Positions 28,224 through 37,117 of a DNA stretch of 64,000 nt are shown in pieces. Every line of letters starts with the position of its first letter. Position 1 is the stretch's first letter. A model generated the notes under the pieces. The model was not told where the DNA came from. It saw nothing but the letters and a program-made list of their open reading frames with translations, and made no database searches. Source of the DNA: Nonomuraea soli. Lineage in GTDB: Bacteria; Actinomycetota; Actinomycetes; Streptosporangiales; Streptosporangiaceae. The position numbers were made by a program, and so were the translations under genes. The stretch lies in NCBI RefSeq assembly GCF_013761175.1, contig NZ_JACDUR010000004.1, positions 1 through 64,000 on the forward strand, given 5' to 3'.

Positions 28224-29015
28224 ATGGGGCGCTTTCCGGCACAGTTGTGCGCCGGTCTTGTCGGCATGGCGGTGATCGTGGCACCCGGCGCGGTGTACGC
28301 GGGCGAATGGGGCAGCGCGGACCTTTCGGTTCAGCTCAGTTCGCATCCGGGAATCGCCCAGCCCGGCCAGCCCATCCTCTACCGCGTACGGGTGAAGAAC
28401 GCCGGGCCCGGCGACGCCGTGCTCCCGGTGCTCAAGGTGACCCTGCCCCGCGACGTCGACATCGTCGGGGTGAACGTGGCGACCTGCCGTCCCGGCCGCA
28501 CGGCCCACGAGGTGACCTGTCCCTCGTCGTCCGACGTGCTCGCGGGCGGCACCGGTGAGGTGCAGATCAGCGGCGTCGTCCGGCCGGGCGCGATCGGGCC
28601 GCTGCGCGCCGTCGCCTCCCTGACCTCGGAGGTCTCCGACGACAACGAGGCCGACAACACACACATGACCTTCACGCGGGTGGACGAGGGCGCCGACCTG
28701 CAGGTACGGCTGCGCTCGGCGGGCAGCCACCAGCTGTCGGCGGTGGTGCGCAACCGCGGGCCGCGTGCCGTACGCGACGCGCTGCTCTACTTCCGCACCG
28801 GGGCCAGCAGGCTCATCTCGGCGCAGGGCGCGCGGTGCCGGCCCCGCCCCGGCCACGTGTTGTGCCGCCTGCGGACCGTCGGCTCGGGCAAGCGGCTCAG
28901 GCTGCGCCTGGCCCTGGGCGGGCGGCGGCGGCCGGTGGTCGCCAGCGTCTACTCGACCGTGCTGGGCGACCGGCGGCCGGCCAACAACGTCTCGCGGGTG
29001 ATGCTCAGGCCGTGA
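28224..29015 (+). CDS. Secreted CARDB/DUF11-like repeat protein
   Basis: 263 residues. The N-terminal signal peptide (LCAGLVGMAVIVAPGAVYA, cleavage near residue 26) is followed by a DUF11/CARDB-type beta-sandwich (ADLSVQLSSHPGIAQPGQPILYRVRVKNAGPGDAVLPVLKV) and a second related domain from about residue 155 (ADLQVRLRSAGSHQLSAVVRNRGPRAV), ending with ANNVSRVMLRP. Probably exported and wall-associated; ligand unknown. ATG 28224 uses GGGGG from the preceding terminator stem as ribosome binding site; a GTG at 28206 would lie within the hairpin. The 3' end overlaps the convergent MFS gene by 11 bases. Confidence 0.8.
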   Translation: MGRFPAQLCAGLVGMAVIVAPGAVYAGEWGSADLSVQLSSHPGIAQPGQPILYRVRVKNAGPGDAVLPVLKVTLPRDVDIVGVNVATCRPGRTAHEVTCPSSSDVLAGGTGEVQISGVVRPGAIGPLRAVASLTSEVSDDNEADNTHMTFTRVDEGADLQVRLRSAGSHQLSAVVRNRGPRAVRDALLYFRTGASRLISAQGARCRPRPGHVLCRLRTVGSGKRLRLRLALGGRRRPVVASVYSTVLGDRRPANNVSRVMLRP

Positions 29016-30213
29016 CCGCGACGGTCTCGCGCGGGCGGCTGCGCTCCGCCCAGCGGGTCGCGGGCGGTACGGCACAGCCGGCCGCGACGAAGACGAGCCC
29101 GATCAGCAGCCAGCCCGGCCAGCCCCAGCCGATGATCACGGCGGTGAGCAGGGCGGGGGCGGCGACGTTGGCCGCCTGCCAGCTCATGTTGTACAGGCCC
29201 TGGTACTGCCCCAGGGCGTGGGCGGGTGCCAGCTCGTACGACAGCCCCCAGGAGCCGGCCGCCTGGAGGATCTCGCCGAAGACGTGCAGGATCGCACCCG
29301 CCGCCAGCACGGTGATCGCCAGCCACGCCGGCTGACCGGCGGCCAGCGCGAACAGGCCGCAGGCGATCAGCAGCAGGACTCCGGCCCGTCGCTGGGCGTT
29401 GGCGGAGCCGGTCAGGTCATGGGTGTTGCGGCTCAGCCGTACCTGCAGGAACGTGACCATGACCGTGTTGATCAGGCCGATCGCGGCGACCATGAGGTTG
29501 GGCGCGCCGACGTGCTTGACCCACATCGGCAGGATGACCATGAGAAGCGGCCCGTGGATGACCAGGATCGCGTTCAGCACGGCCAGCAGCGCGTAGGGGC
29601 GGTCGCGCAGCACCACCCAGGTGGGGCCGTCCTTGGGCTTGGCGACCGGCTGGACGTCCGGCACGCGCAGCGTGAGCGCGGCGGAGGCCAGGTAAGCGGC
29701 GGCGCAGCCGTACAGCATGACCAGGTAGGCGGGACGGGTGCCGACCGCCAGCGCGATCATGGCCACCAGGCCGCCGAGCGACCAGCCGACGTTGGTGACC
29801 GCGCGCAGGTAGGCGCGCACCTCGACGCGCCGTTCCGCCGGTACGGCGCCGCCGATGAGCGTGGCGCGGGCGGTGCCGTCCGCGGCCTCGGCGAAGGAGA
29901 CGAGGGCGGCGACCAGGGCGAAGCCGACGAAACCGGTGACGAAGCCGTAGCAGGCGACGAGCAGGCCTCCTGCGGCGCAGAAGGCGACGTTGACCGCGCG
30001 GGGCCCGATCACGTCGCACAGGCGTCCGGCGGGCAGGCTGCCCAGCAGGCCGGCGACGCCGGCGATGGTCAGGCCGAGGCCGATCTGGGTCTCCGAGAGG
30101 CCGACCACGTTGAGGAAGTAGAGCACGCTGACCGTCAGGAACAGCCCGCGACCGGTGGATCGCAGGAGGACGGCGAGGGAGAGCGCGCGAACGGGGCCGG
30201 GTTCGGGGAGCAT
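29005..30213 (-). CDS. MFS transporter
   Basis: 402 residues with about twelve hydrophobic segments and the MFS loop motif LPAGRLCDVIGPRAVN after helix 2. Typical of drug/metabolite exporters; substrate unknown. ATG start 26 bases downstream of a small membrane-peptide gene, with galE further upstream on the same strand, so these may be cotranscribed. Confidence 0.88.
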   Translation of the reverse strand: MLPEPGPVRALSLAVLLRSTGRGLFLTVSVLYFLNVVGLSETQIGLGLTIAGVAGLLGSLPAGRLCDVIGPRAVNVAFCAAGGLLVACYGFVTGFVGFALVAALVSFAEAADGTARATLIGGAVPAERRVEVRAYLRAVTNVGWSLGGLVAMIALAVGTRPAYLVMLYGCAAAYLASAALTLRVPDVQPVAKPKDGPTWVVLRDRPYALLAVLNAILVIHGPLLMVILPMWVKHVGAPNLMVAAIGLINTVMVTFLQVRLSRNTHDLTGSANAQRRAGVLLLIACGLFALAAGQPAWLAITVLAAGAILHVFGEILQAAGSWGLSYELAPAHALGQYQGLYNMSWQAANVAAPALLTAVIIGWGWPGWLLIGLVFVAAGCAVPPATRWAERSRPRETVAVTA

Positions 30214-30239
30214 GCCCGGAAGATTACCGTTGAGGCGTT

Positions 30240-30401
30240 TTATCCCGATTGAGGGGTGCAGGTGGACTGCGGCACGCGCGCCGGAGCGGGTGCGGATGTC
30301 GCGAACACCACTCCGGCCGCTGCCAGGCTGCTGCCGACCAGGATGAGGGCGACAAAGATCAACCTCGTGACCCTTGGTGAAAAGCTCCTCACATTCGGCA
30401 T
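30240..30401 (-). CDS. Predicted 53-residue secreted or membrane peptide
   Basis: A short open frame between galE and the MFS gene, on their strand. It begins MPNVRSFSPRVTRL, continues with a hydrophobic stretch (IFVALILVGSSLAAAGVVFA, residues 15-34), an APAPAR stretch and ends STCTPQSG. The shape (basic start, hydrophobic core, Ala/Pro tail with one Cys) is that of a signal peptide or anchor with a very short mature part. It explains an otherwise empty 215-base gap and keeps the operon spacing tight (26 bases each side). No clear ribosome binding site. No family recognised. Confidence 0.45.
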   Translation of the reverse strand: MPNVRSFSPRVTRLIFVALILVGSSLAAAGVVFATSAPAPARVPQSTCTPQSG

Positions 30402-30427
30402 CACAGCATACTTTCAGCTTTGGCGCG

Positions 30428-31369
30428 CTATTTCAGGGGAAGCGCCTCCCAGGCATCCCTGACGATGTCCGAAATCTCGGTTTTCTCGGGCTTCCAGCCC
30501 AACTCCTGCTGGATCTTGTCGCTCGAAGCGACCAGGGTCGCCGGGTCGCCCTCCCGGCGCGGCCCGACCTCCGTGGGGATCGCGTGACCGGTCACCTCGC
30601 GGCAGACCTCGATCACCTCCTTGACCGAGAAACCCGTGCCGTTGCCCAGGTTGTAGATGCGGTGCTCGCCCGGCGTGCAGGCCTCCAGGGCCAGCAGGTG
30701 GGCCCTGGCCAGGTCGGAGACGTGGATGTAGTCCCTGACGCAGGTGCCGTCGGCGGTCGGGTAGTCGGTGCCGAACACGTTGACCAGGGACTTCTCGCCG
30801 GTCGCGACCTTGAGCACGTTGGGGATGAGGTGCGTCTCGGTGGTGTGCCGCTCGCGAAAGCTCTGGTAGGCGCCGCCCACGTTGAAGTACCTGAGGCTCA
30901 CCGCGCCCAGGCCGTACAGCCCGGCGAAGGTGGTCAGCGCGGTGTCGACCGCCAGCTTGGAGGCGCCGTAGGGGCTGGTAGGGCGGGTGGGGGCGCTCTC
31001 CAGGATGGGGGAGCCCTCGGGATTGCCGTAGACGGCCGCCGTGGAGGAGAACACGATCCTGTTCACGTCCGCGCGGCGCATCGCGTCGAGCAGGGCGAGG
31101 GTGCCGCCCAGGTTGTGCGACCAGTACAGGCCCGGCTTCTCCACCGACTCGCCCACGAGGGACTTGGCGGCGAAGTGCAGCACCGCCTCGATGCCGTCGA
31201 GCGGGGGCTCGGCGATGTCGCCCCGGACGAAGCGCGCGCCGCCGGGGACGGCGTCGGCGTGCCCGGTGGACAGGTCGTCGAGCACGGTCACCTCGTGTCC
31301 CGCTTCGAGCAACTGCGCGGCGACGACGCTGCCGATGTAGCCCGCGCCTCCGGTGACCAGAAGTCTCAT
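30428..31369 (-). CDS. galE: UDP-glucose 4-epimerase
   Basis: 313 residues, extended short-chain dehydrogenase. TGGAGYIGS (residues 6-14) binds NAD; Tyr134 and Lys138 in SPYGASK are catalytic; RYFNVGGA and YNLGNGTGFSV are GalE-specific. Interconverts UDP-glucose and UDP-galactose for cell-surface sugars or galactose use. ATG 31369 is preferred over GTG 31375 because AGAGG lies five bases before it. No galT/galK nearby. Confidence 0.93.
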   Translation of the reverse strand: MRLLVTGGAGYIGSVVAAQLLEAGHEVTVLDDLSTGHADAVPGGARFVRGDIAEPPLDGIEAVLHFAAKSLVGESVEKPGLYWSHNLGGTLALLDAMRRADVNRIVFSSTAAVYGNPEGSPILESAPTRPTSPYGASKLAVDTALTTFAGLYGLGAVSLRYFNVGGAYQSFRERHTTETHLIPNVLKVATGEKSLVNVFGTDYPTADGTCVRDYIHVSDLARAHLLALEACTPGEHRIYNLGNGTGFSVKEVIEVCREVTGHAIPTEVGPRREGDPATLVASSDKIQQELGWKPEKTEISDIVRDAWEALPLK

Positions 31370-31443
31370 GTTCACCTCTGTTGGAATAAGTTTGAATGTG
31401 TAGGTCTTCTCAGCATACGCCTCCCGAGTACGCTGGCACCGCC

Positions 31444-32751
31444 GTGAACGCGCTAATCGCCAACATCGCCCTCGTCCTGCTCTTCATTGTGGTGGGCGGG
31501 TACTTCGCCGCGGCCGAAATGGCCATGGTCTCCCTGCGTGAGTCTCAGGTGCGCAAACTCAGCACCCGGGGCCGACGCGGAGCCCACGTGGCCAAACTCG
31601 TCCGCGACCCCAACCGTTTCCTGTCCGCCGTGCAGATCGGCGTCACCCTGGCCACGATGCTCTCGGCCGCCTTCGGCGCCGACCGCTTCGCGGCCGTGCT
31701 CTTCCCCGTGCTCGAATCCTGGGGAGTGCCGCACGCCATCTCGCAGGTCGTCGCGCTGGTGCTCGTCACCATCGCCATCTCCTACGTCTCGCTCGTGCTG
31801 GGAGAGCTCGCGCCCAAACGCCTGGCCAGGCAACGAGCCGAAGGCTTCGCGCTGTTCGTGGCGCCGATGCTCGACCGGATCGCCTCTCTGTCGCGGCCGG
31901 TCATCTGGCTGCTGTCCAAGTCCACCGACGGTGTCGTACGGCTCCTGGGCGGCAACCCCGAGGCCGACCGCGAGAAGATGACCACCGAGGAACTCCGCGA
32001 CATGGTGGTCGGGCACGCCGAACTGACCGCCGACGAGCGCAACCTCATCGCCGAGGTCTTCGCCGCAGGCAAACGGCAGCTGCGCGAGGTCATGCTGCCG
32101 CGCACCGAGGTCGAGTTCATGGAGGCCGACACCCCTCTCGCCGAAGCCGCCGTGCTGGCCGCGGCCATGCCGCACTCCCGCTTCCCCGTCTACCGCGAGT
32201 CATACGACGAGATCCTCGGATTCGTCCACGTGCGCGACCTGCTCGACCCGGTCCTGACCGGCCGCATCGAACCGATCAGCCAGCTCGTGCCCATCCGCCC
32301 CGTCAAGATGGTGCCCGCCTCCAAGAGGATCCTGTCGACCCTGTCGGAGATGCGCGGCGAAGGACACCACCTGGCCATCGTCGTCGACGAGTACGGCGGC
32401 ACCGCCGGCATCGTGACCCTGGAGGACCTCGTCGAGGAGCTCGTCGGCGACATCCGCGACGAGTACGACTCCGAGGACGCCACCGTGCGCCTGCCGGGCG
32501 AGATCGAGATCGACGGGCTCACCAACCTCAACGACTTCGCCAGCGAGACCGGCATCCGCCTGCCCGACGGGCCCTACGAGACCCTCGGCGGCTTCGTCAT
32601 GGCCGCGCTCGGCCACGTGCCCGACCTCGGCGAGCAGGTCGAGATCCCCGGCTTCCGCATGACCGTCACCGAACTCGACGGCCGCCGCGTGGCCCGCGTA
32701 CACGTCAAGCGGCACGCCGTGATCGAGTCGCCCCCCGCCGCCGAAAGCTGA
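31444..32751 (+). CDS. CNNM/CorC-type membrane protein with CBS pair (hemolysin C family)
   Basis: About 435 residues: CNNM transmembrane domain (helices from residue 1 to ~190, with YFAAAEMAMVSLRESQVRKL), two CBS domains (about 205-330; MLPRTEVEFMEADTPLAEA..., GEGHHLAIVVDEYGGTAGIVTLEDLVEELVGDI) and a CorC_HlyC C-terminal domain (DGLTNLNDFASETGIRL). Linked in other bacteria to Mg2+/divalent cation efflux. GTG start without a ribosome binding site; TACGCT nine bases upstream may allow a leaderless transcript. trpS follows 14 bases after the stop. Confidence 0.9.
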   Translation: MNALIANIALVLLFIVVGGYFAAAEMAMVSLRESQVRKLSTRGRRGAHVAKLVRDPNRFLSAVQIGVTLATMLSAAFGADRFAAVLFPVLESWGVPHAISQVVALVLVTIAISYVSLVLGELAPKRLARQRAEGFALFVAPMLDRIASLSRPVIWLLSKSTDGVVRLLGGNPEADREKMTTEELRDMVVGHAELTADERNLIAEVFAAGKRQLREVMLPRTEVEFMEADTPLAEAAVLAAAMPHSRFPVYRESYDEILGFVHVRDLLDPVLTGRIEPISQLVPIRPVKMVPASKRILSTLSEMRGEGHHLAIVVDEYGGTAGIVTLEDLVEELVGDIRDEYDSEDATVRLPGEIEIDGLTNLNDFASETGIRLPDGPYETLGGFVMAALGHVPDLGEQVEIPGFRMTVTELDGRRVARVHVKRHAVIESPPAAES

Positions 32752-32765
32752 CACAATTGACGGCT

Positions 32766-33770
32766 ATGGCCAGACCTCGTGTTCTCTCCGGCATCCAGCC
32801 CACCGCGGACTCCTTCCACCTGGGCAACTACCTGGGTGCGGTCCGCCAGTGGGTCACGCTGCAGGAGACGCACGACGCGTTCTACTGCGTGGTCGACCTG
32901 CACGCGATCACCGTGCCGACCGACCCCGCCGACCTGCGCCGCCGCAGCCGCGTCGCCGCCGCGCAGCTCTTCGCCTGCGGCCTCGACCCGTCGGCCTCCA
33001 CGGTCTTCGTGCAGTCGCACGTGCGCGAGCACACCGAGCTCGCCTGGATCCTCAACTGCATCACCGGGATGGGCGAAGCCGCCCGCATGACGCAGTTCAA
33101 GGACAAGTCCGCCAAGTACGGCGAGAGCTCCGCCAGCGTCGGGCTGTTCACCTACCCGATCCTGCAGGCGGCCGACATCCTGCTCTACCAGGCCAACCGG
33201 GTCCCCGTCGGCGCCGACCAGAAGCAGCACCTCGAACTGACGCGTGACCTGGCCCAGCGCTTCAACCACCGGCTCGGCGACACCTTCACGCTGCCGGAGC
33301 CGTACATCCTCAAGGAGGTCGAGAAGATCACCGACCTCCAGGACCCCACGGCCAAGATGTCGAAGTCGTCCTCCTCGCCCGCCGGCATCCTCGACGTCCT
33401 CGAGCAGCCGGGACCGCTGCGCAAGAAGGTCATGCGCGCCGTCACCGACACCGGGTCCGAGGTGCTGTTCGACGAGGAGGGCAAGCCGGGCGTCTCCAAC
33501 CTGCTGCGCATCCAGTCGGCCCTGACCGGCACGCCCATCCCCGAGCTCGTCGAGCGCTACGTGGGGGCGGGCTACGGGACCTTCAAGAAGGACGTGGCGG
33601 AGGTGGTGGTCTCCACCTTCGAGCCCATCCGCGAACGCACGGAGAAGCTGCTCGCCGACGAGGCCGAGCTCGACCGGCTGCTCGCGGCCGGTGCCGCCAA
33701 GGCCCGCGCGGTGGCGCAGGAGACCATGACGCAGGTGCGTGACCGGGTGGGGTTCCTGCCCGGGGTGTGA
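32766..33770 (+). CDS. trpS: Tryptophanyl-tRNA synthetase
   Basis: 334 residues, class I. The HIGH variant HLGN (residues 18-21) and KMSKS (197-201), plus GIQPTADSFHLGNYLGAV and VGADQKQHLELTRDLA, are clear. ATG 32766 is chosen; CACAAT ends eight bases before it, suggesting a leaderless transcript, and a TTG nine bases further upstream is also in frame. No tryptophan-responsive leader peptide is visible in the 14-base gap. Synthetase of normal length, housekeeping. Confidence 0.97.
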   Translation: MARPRVLSGIQPTADSFHLGNYLGAVRQWVTLQETHDAFYCVVDLHAITVPTDPADLRRRSRVAAAQLFACGLDPSASTVFVQSHVREHTELAWILNCITGMGEAARMTQFKDKSAKYGESSASVGLFTYPILQAADILLYQANRVPVGADQKQHLELTRDLAQRFNHRLGDTFTLPEPYILKEVEKITDLQDPTAKMSKSSSSPAGILDVLEQPGPLRKKVMRAVTDTGSEVLFDEEGKPGVSNLLRIQSALTGTPIPELVERYVGAGYGTFKKDVAEVVVSTFEPIRERTEKLLADEAELDRLLAAGAAKARAVAQETMTQVRDRVGFLPGV

Positions 33771-33800
33771 CGCCCGGCTCGTGACGGAGTTCACCGGAGG

Positions 33801-35024
33801 TCAGGCGCAGCTCCTCCGCTCCACCGCGCAGACCTTGACCTCCGGATGGCCCGCCGATGCCCGGTCGAGCATGGGCTGCGGCGTGCCGCGCAGGTGCAGA
33901 TCGAGGAAGGCCGCCACGTAGGCACGGGTGATCTCCATCGATCGGGCGGCGGGCAGCGTGGCTCCGGTGCGCAGCCCGGCCTGCTCGCCGAGCAGGCCGG
34001 TGTCGGTGAAGGAGGCGTGTTCCGCGCCGGTGACCACCAGCCAGCGTTTCCATCCGGTCAGGTTCCGCCAGGCCGTCTCCCATGAGGCGGCCTCCCGGGT
34101 GCCGGGAGTGCGGGTGGCCTGCGCGCCGAGGAAGAGGAAGGGCTTGCCCAGCCCGCTCGGAGGCACGGGCACGATGGCCAGGCCGTCGATGTTCATTCCG
34201 GCCTTGATCCTGGCATCCTTCAGCAGGGCGGCCACCGACCCGGCGCCGCCGGCCGAGTGGCCGACCATGGCGATCCTGGAAGTGTCGATCCTGTCGTAGC
34301 CGTCCCACGCCGAGGGCAGCCGGTCGAGCACGAAGGAGACGTCGCCGGCGCGGGTGGCGCCGACCTTGTCCCAGAAGGCCTGGTCGTGCGGGTGCACCTG
34401 GCAGGCTCGGCAGGCGGCCACGCGGCCGTCGGGGAAGACCGTGGCGAGGTTCTCGTGCGTGTGGCTGATCGCCGCCACGGCATAGCCTCTGCTCGCCAGG
34501 TCCTCGGCCAGGCCGGTGAGTGAGCTGAGGGTCTTCTCGAACCCCGGGGAGAGCACGACCAGAGGCAGCTCGCCCGCCCTGCCCGCCGGCGGGGCGTCGA
34601 CGCGGGCGTGGGTCCTGGTGCGCGCGAGCAGATCGGACGGGACCCCGGCGACGCCGGCGCCCTTCAGGGTGAGCTCCGACTCCTTGACGCTCATGTACGG
34701 CGCCGCCCGCCCTGCCGTCTCCGTGGCGGGGTACCACAACGAGACCATGAGCTCTCTGGTCTTCGACGCGGGATCCCATGGGTCGGGGCGTGCGGTGTCG
34801 GTGAGGTGGAGCGAGACGGTCCCGACAGGCTGCGAGCCGGTCGGTCCTGGCAGGGAGAGCGCGACGGCACGCGCCGTCCTGGGCGGCTCCGCCGGGGCGT
34901 TCGGTGAGGGGTTGCGGGACGGGCGGTCCACCGGGACGTTTCCCGTCCCTGGTGCGGGCACCGACGCGCACGAGGCGGTGATCGCCACGAGGAGCAAGCC
35001 GGCGGCGAAGGCCGTACGACGCAT
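33801..35024 (-). CDS. Secreted lipoprotein alpha/beta hydrolase, PAF-acetylhydrolase/chlorophyllase-like
   Basis: 407 residues. Signal peptide with lipobox-like TASC (Cys19), then a Pro/Asn-rich spacer, then an alpha/beta hydrolase with LVVLSPGFEKT (oxyanion side), nucleophile elbow GHSAGG, an Asp-bearing AGMNIDGL and the catalytic His in TGAEHASFTD. The pattern matches platelet-activating-factor acetylhydrolase p-II type esterases, acting outside the cell. Three cysteines around ACRACQVH may form a disulfide or a metal site. ATG with AAAGG six bases upstream. Confidence 0.85.
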   Translation of the reverse strand: MRRTAFAAGLLLVAITASCASVPAPGTGNVPVDRPSRNPSPNAPAEPPRTARAVALSLPGPTGSQPVGTVSLHLTDTARPDPWDPASKTRELMVSLWYPATETAGRAAPYMSVKESELTLKGAGVAGVPSDLLARTRTHARVDAPPAGRAGELPLVVLSPGFEKTLSSLTGLAEDLASRGYAVAAISHTHENLATVFPDGRVAACRACQVHPHDQAFWDKVGATRAGDVSFVLDRLPSAWDGYDRIDTSRIAMVGHSAGGAGSVAALLKDARIKAGMNIDGLAIVPVPPSGLGKPFLFLGAQATRTPGTREAASWETAWRNLTGWKRWLVVTGAEHASFTDTGLLGEQAGLRTGATLPAARSMEITRAYVAAFLDLHLRGTPQPMLDRASAGHPEVKVCAVERRSCA

Positions 35025-35171
35025 GATTCGCCTTTCGAAGATGGACGGCGACGACGCTAGGCGCGGGCGGTGCCCTGCCGCGTCGGCCTTCGTGTCGATA
35101 TCCGGGGCCAGGTCATCCTTGCGATGTAGGCACGCCGGCCGACGCGGCCCTTATCGGACATACGGGACACT

Positions 35172-36431
35172 GTGCGGGTGTCTTCGTGGCTGGCTCTCCT
35201 GCGCCCCGACCGGCGTCGTCCGCGTCCGTCCCGGCGGGCGCTGGCCGCCGACGTGCTGGTGGCCCTCGTCCTGACCGTCCTGGCGGTGTCGGCTGCCCCT
35301 TCCGGCCCCGGCGGCGCTCATCGGGTGCCGCTGGCGGAGTCCTTGAGGTTGCAGCCCCTGCCCGTCCCCTCGGCGGCGGAGGCGCAGCCCGTCGTGCCCA
35401 CACCGGATCCGGCGCAGGGCCCGCTCCTGCCGCTGGTGATCGCCACGGCCCTGCCGCTGGCGGCGCGGCGGCTGAGCCCGCTCGGCGTCTTCTGGGTGGT
35501 GCTGCCCGCCGCGCTGGTCATGCACGACGACGCCACCTGGATCACCGTCGCGACCTGTTCCCTGGCCGCCTACAGCGCGGTGGCGCACAGCCGGCACCAG
35601 GGTGCGGCGATCGGCGCCCTGGCGGTGGCGACGGTGCTGGCGGGCGTGGCCTTCCAGGACTCGGTCGGGCGCCTGCCCGCCTGGCTGGGGCCGTTCACCG
35701 TCCTGCTGAGCGCAGGGGTGGCGGCCGGCTCCGTCCGCCTGTGGCGTCGGCGGTCGGAGGAGGCGAGCCGTGCGCAGGAGCGGGCCATGAGCCGGGCGGT
35801 GGAGCGGGAACGCTCCCGGATCGCGCGTGAGCTGCACGACGTCGTCACCCACAACGTGAACGTGATGGTGATCCAGGCCGGAGCCGCGCGCAAGGTGATG
35901 GACGCCGCGCCAGAACGCTCGAAACAGGCCATGATGGCGGTCGAGGCGAGCGGCCGGGCGGCGATGGCCGAACTGCGGCACGTCATGGGCCTGCTGGCCG
36001 GTCCTGGCGAGCCCGGGCGAACCCCCGCCGACGGGCTGGAGCCGCAGCCGGGGCTGGACCAGCTCGATTCGCTGATCGAGCGGGTGCGCGCGGCAGGAGT
36101 GACCGTGAGCGCGGAGGTGGCCGCCCCGCCCGAGCCGCTGCCGCCCGGGGTGGAACTGGCCGCCTACCGGGTGGTGCAGGAGGCGCTGACCAACGTCATG
36201 AAGCACGCCGACGGCGCGAGGGCGTCGGTCACGATCCGCTACCACGAGGACGGCATGGAGATCGAGATCAGCGACAGCGGCGGTAAGCACGCGGCCCGAG
36301 CGGCGGCCGGGCAGGGCCGAGGGCTGGCCGGGCTGCGGGAACGGCTGGCGATCTACGGCGGCGCCCTGCGGGCGGGGCCGGAGGGCGACGGCTACCTGGT
36401 GCGAGCCCATCTGCCGTGGGGCAGATCGTGA
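35172..36431 (+). CDS. Two-component sensor histidine kinase (HisKA_3, NarL type)
   Basis: 419 residues. Four to five transmembrane helices in residues ~25-190, then the dimerisation/phosphoacceptor helix ERSRIARELHDVVTHNVNVM (phosphorylated His in ELHDVV) and a HATPase domain (YRVVQEALTNVMKHA; GRGLAGLRERL). A desK-like soluble-loop-poor sensor, so it probably senses membrane state or a hydrophobic signal. The stop overlaps the GTG of the regulator gene (GTGA). Starts at GTG 35172 or 35178. Confidence 0.92.
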   Translation: MRVSSWLALLRPDRRRPRPSRRALAADVLVALVLTVLAVSAAPSGPGGAHRVPLAESLRLQPLPVPSAAEAQPVVPTPDPAQGPLLPLVIATALPLAARRLSPLGVFWVVLPAALVMHDDATWITVATCSLAAYSAVAHSRHQGAAIGALAVATVLAGVAFQDSVGRLPAWLGPFTVLLSAGVAAGSVRLWRRRSEEASRAQERAMSRAVERERSRIARELHDVVTHNVNVMVIQAGAARKVMDAAPERSKQAMMAVEASGRAAMAELRHVMGLLAGPGEPGRTPADGLEPQPGLDQLDSLIERVRAAGVTVSAEVAAPPEPLPPGVELAAYRVVQEALTNVMKHADGARASVTIRYHEDGMEIEISDSGGKHAARAAAGQGRGLAGLRERLAIYGGALRAGPEGDGYLVRAHLPWGRS

Positions 36432-37102
36432 GCCGGCCGCTGCGGGTGGTCATCGCCGACGACCAGGCGCTGGTGCGCAGCGGGTTCGCGATGATCCTCA
36501 CCGCCGACGGCATCGAGGTGGCCGCCGAGGCGGCCAACGGCGCGCAAGCCGTCGCAGCAGTACGGCGGAGCGCGCCCGACGTGGTCCTGATGGACATCCG
36601 CATGCCCGACATGGACGGCATCGAGGCCACCAGGCGCATCATCACGGGCGGCTCCGGCGACACGCGCGTCCTCATCCTGACCACCTACGACCTCGACCAG
36701 TACGTCTACGCGGCGCTGACCGCCGGAGCCAGCGGCTTCCTGCTCAAGGACGTCACCCCGGAACAGCTGGTGGCCTCGGTCCGGCTCGTGCGCACGGGCG
36801 ACGCCCTGCTCGCCCCGGCCATCACCCGCCGCCTGGTCGAACGCTTCACCCTGCGCGACGGGCCGGTCCACCGTGACCTGTCCGGCCTGACCTCCCGCGA
36901 ACTGGAGGTGCTGAGCCTGATGGCCACCGGACTGAGCAACGCAGAGCTGGCCGACCGGCTGGTCCTCAGCCAGGCCACGGTGAAGACTCATGTCGCGCGC
37001 ATCCTGGCCAAGCTGGATCTTCGCGACCGGGTGCAGGCGGTGGTGCTCGCCTACGAGGTCGGGCTGGTCACCCCGGGCCCCTCCAGGAGTACAGGCGCCT
37101 GA
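36428..37102 (+). CDS. NarL/LuxR-family response regulator
   Basis: 224 residues: receiver domain with Asp11-Asp12, phosphoacceptor Asp56 (VVLMDIRMPD) and Lys in FLLKDV, then a LuxR helix-turn-helix (LTSRELEVLSLMATGLSNAELADRLVLSQATVKTHVARILAKL). Partner of the upstream kinase (4-base overlap). Targets unknown; no ABC exporter adjoins, unlike many such pairs. Confidence 0.95.
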   Translation: MSRPLRVVIADDQALVRSGFAMILTADGIEVAAEAANGAQAVAAVRRSAPDVVLMDIRMPDMDGIEATRRIITGGSGDTRVLILTTYDLDQYVYAALTAGASGFLLKDVTPEQLVASVRLVRTGDALLAPAITRRLVERFTLRDGPVHRDLSGLTSRELEVLSLMATGLSNAELADRLVLSQATVKTHVARILAKLDLRDRVQAVVLAYEVGLVTPGPSRSTGA

Positions 37103-37104
37103 TC

Positions 37105-37110
37105 TACTGT
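37105..37110 (+). promoter_or_regulatory. TACTGT -10 element for a leaderless kinase gene
   Basis: TACTGT ends seven bases before the ATG at 37118, the spacing expected when the transcript starts at the ATG itself. No ribosome binding site precedes this ATG. Confidence 0.55.
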
Positions 37111-37117
37111 GATCCGC

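Noticed and set aside
35397..35430. Pro-rich periodic stretch in the histidine kinase as a repeat
   Set aside because: It is an ordinary low-complexity extracytoplasmic loop without DNA-level repetition.
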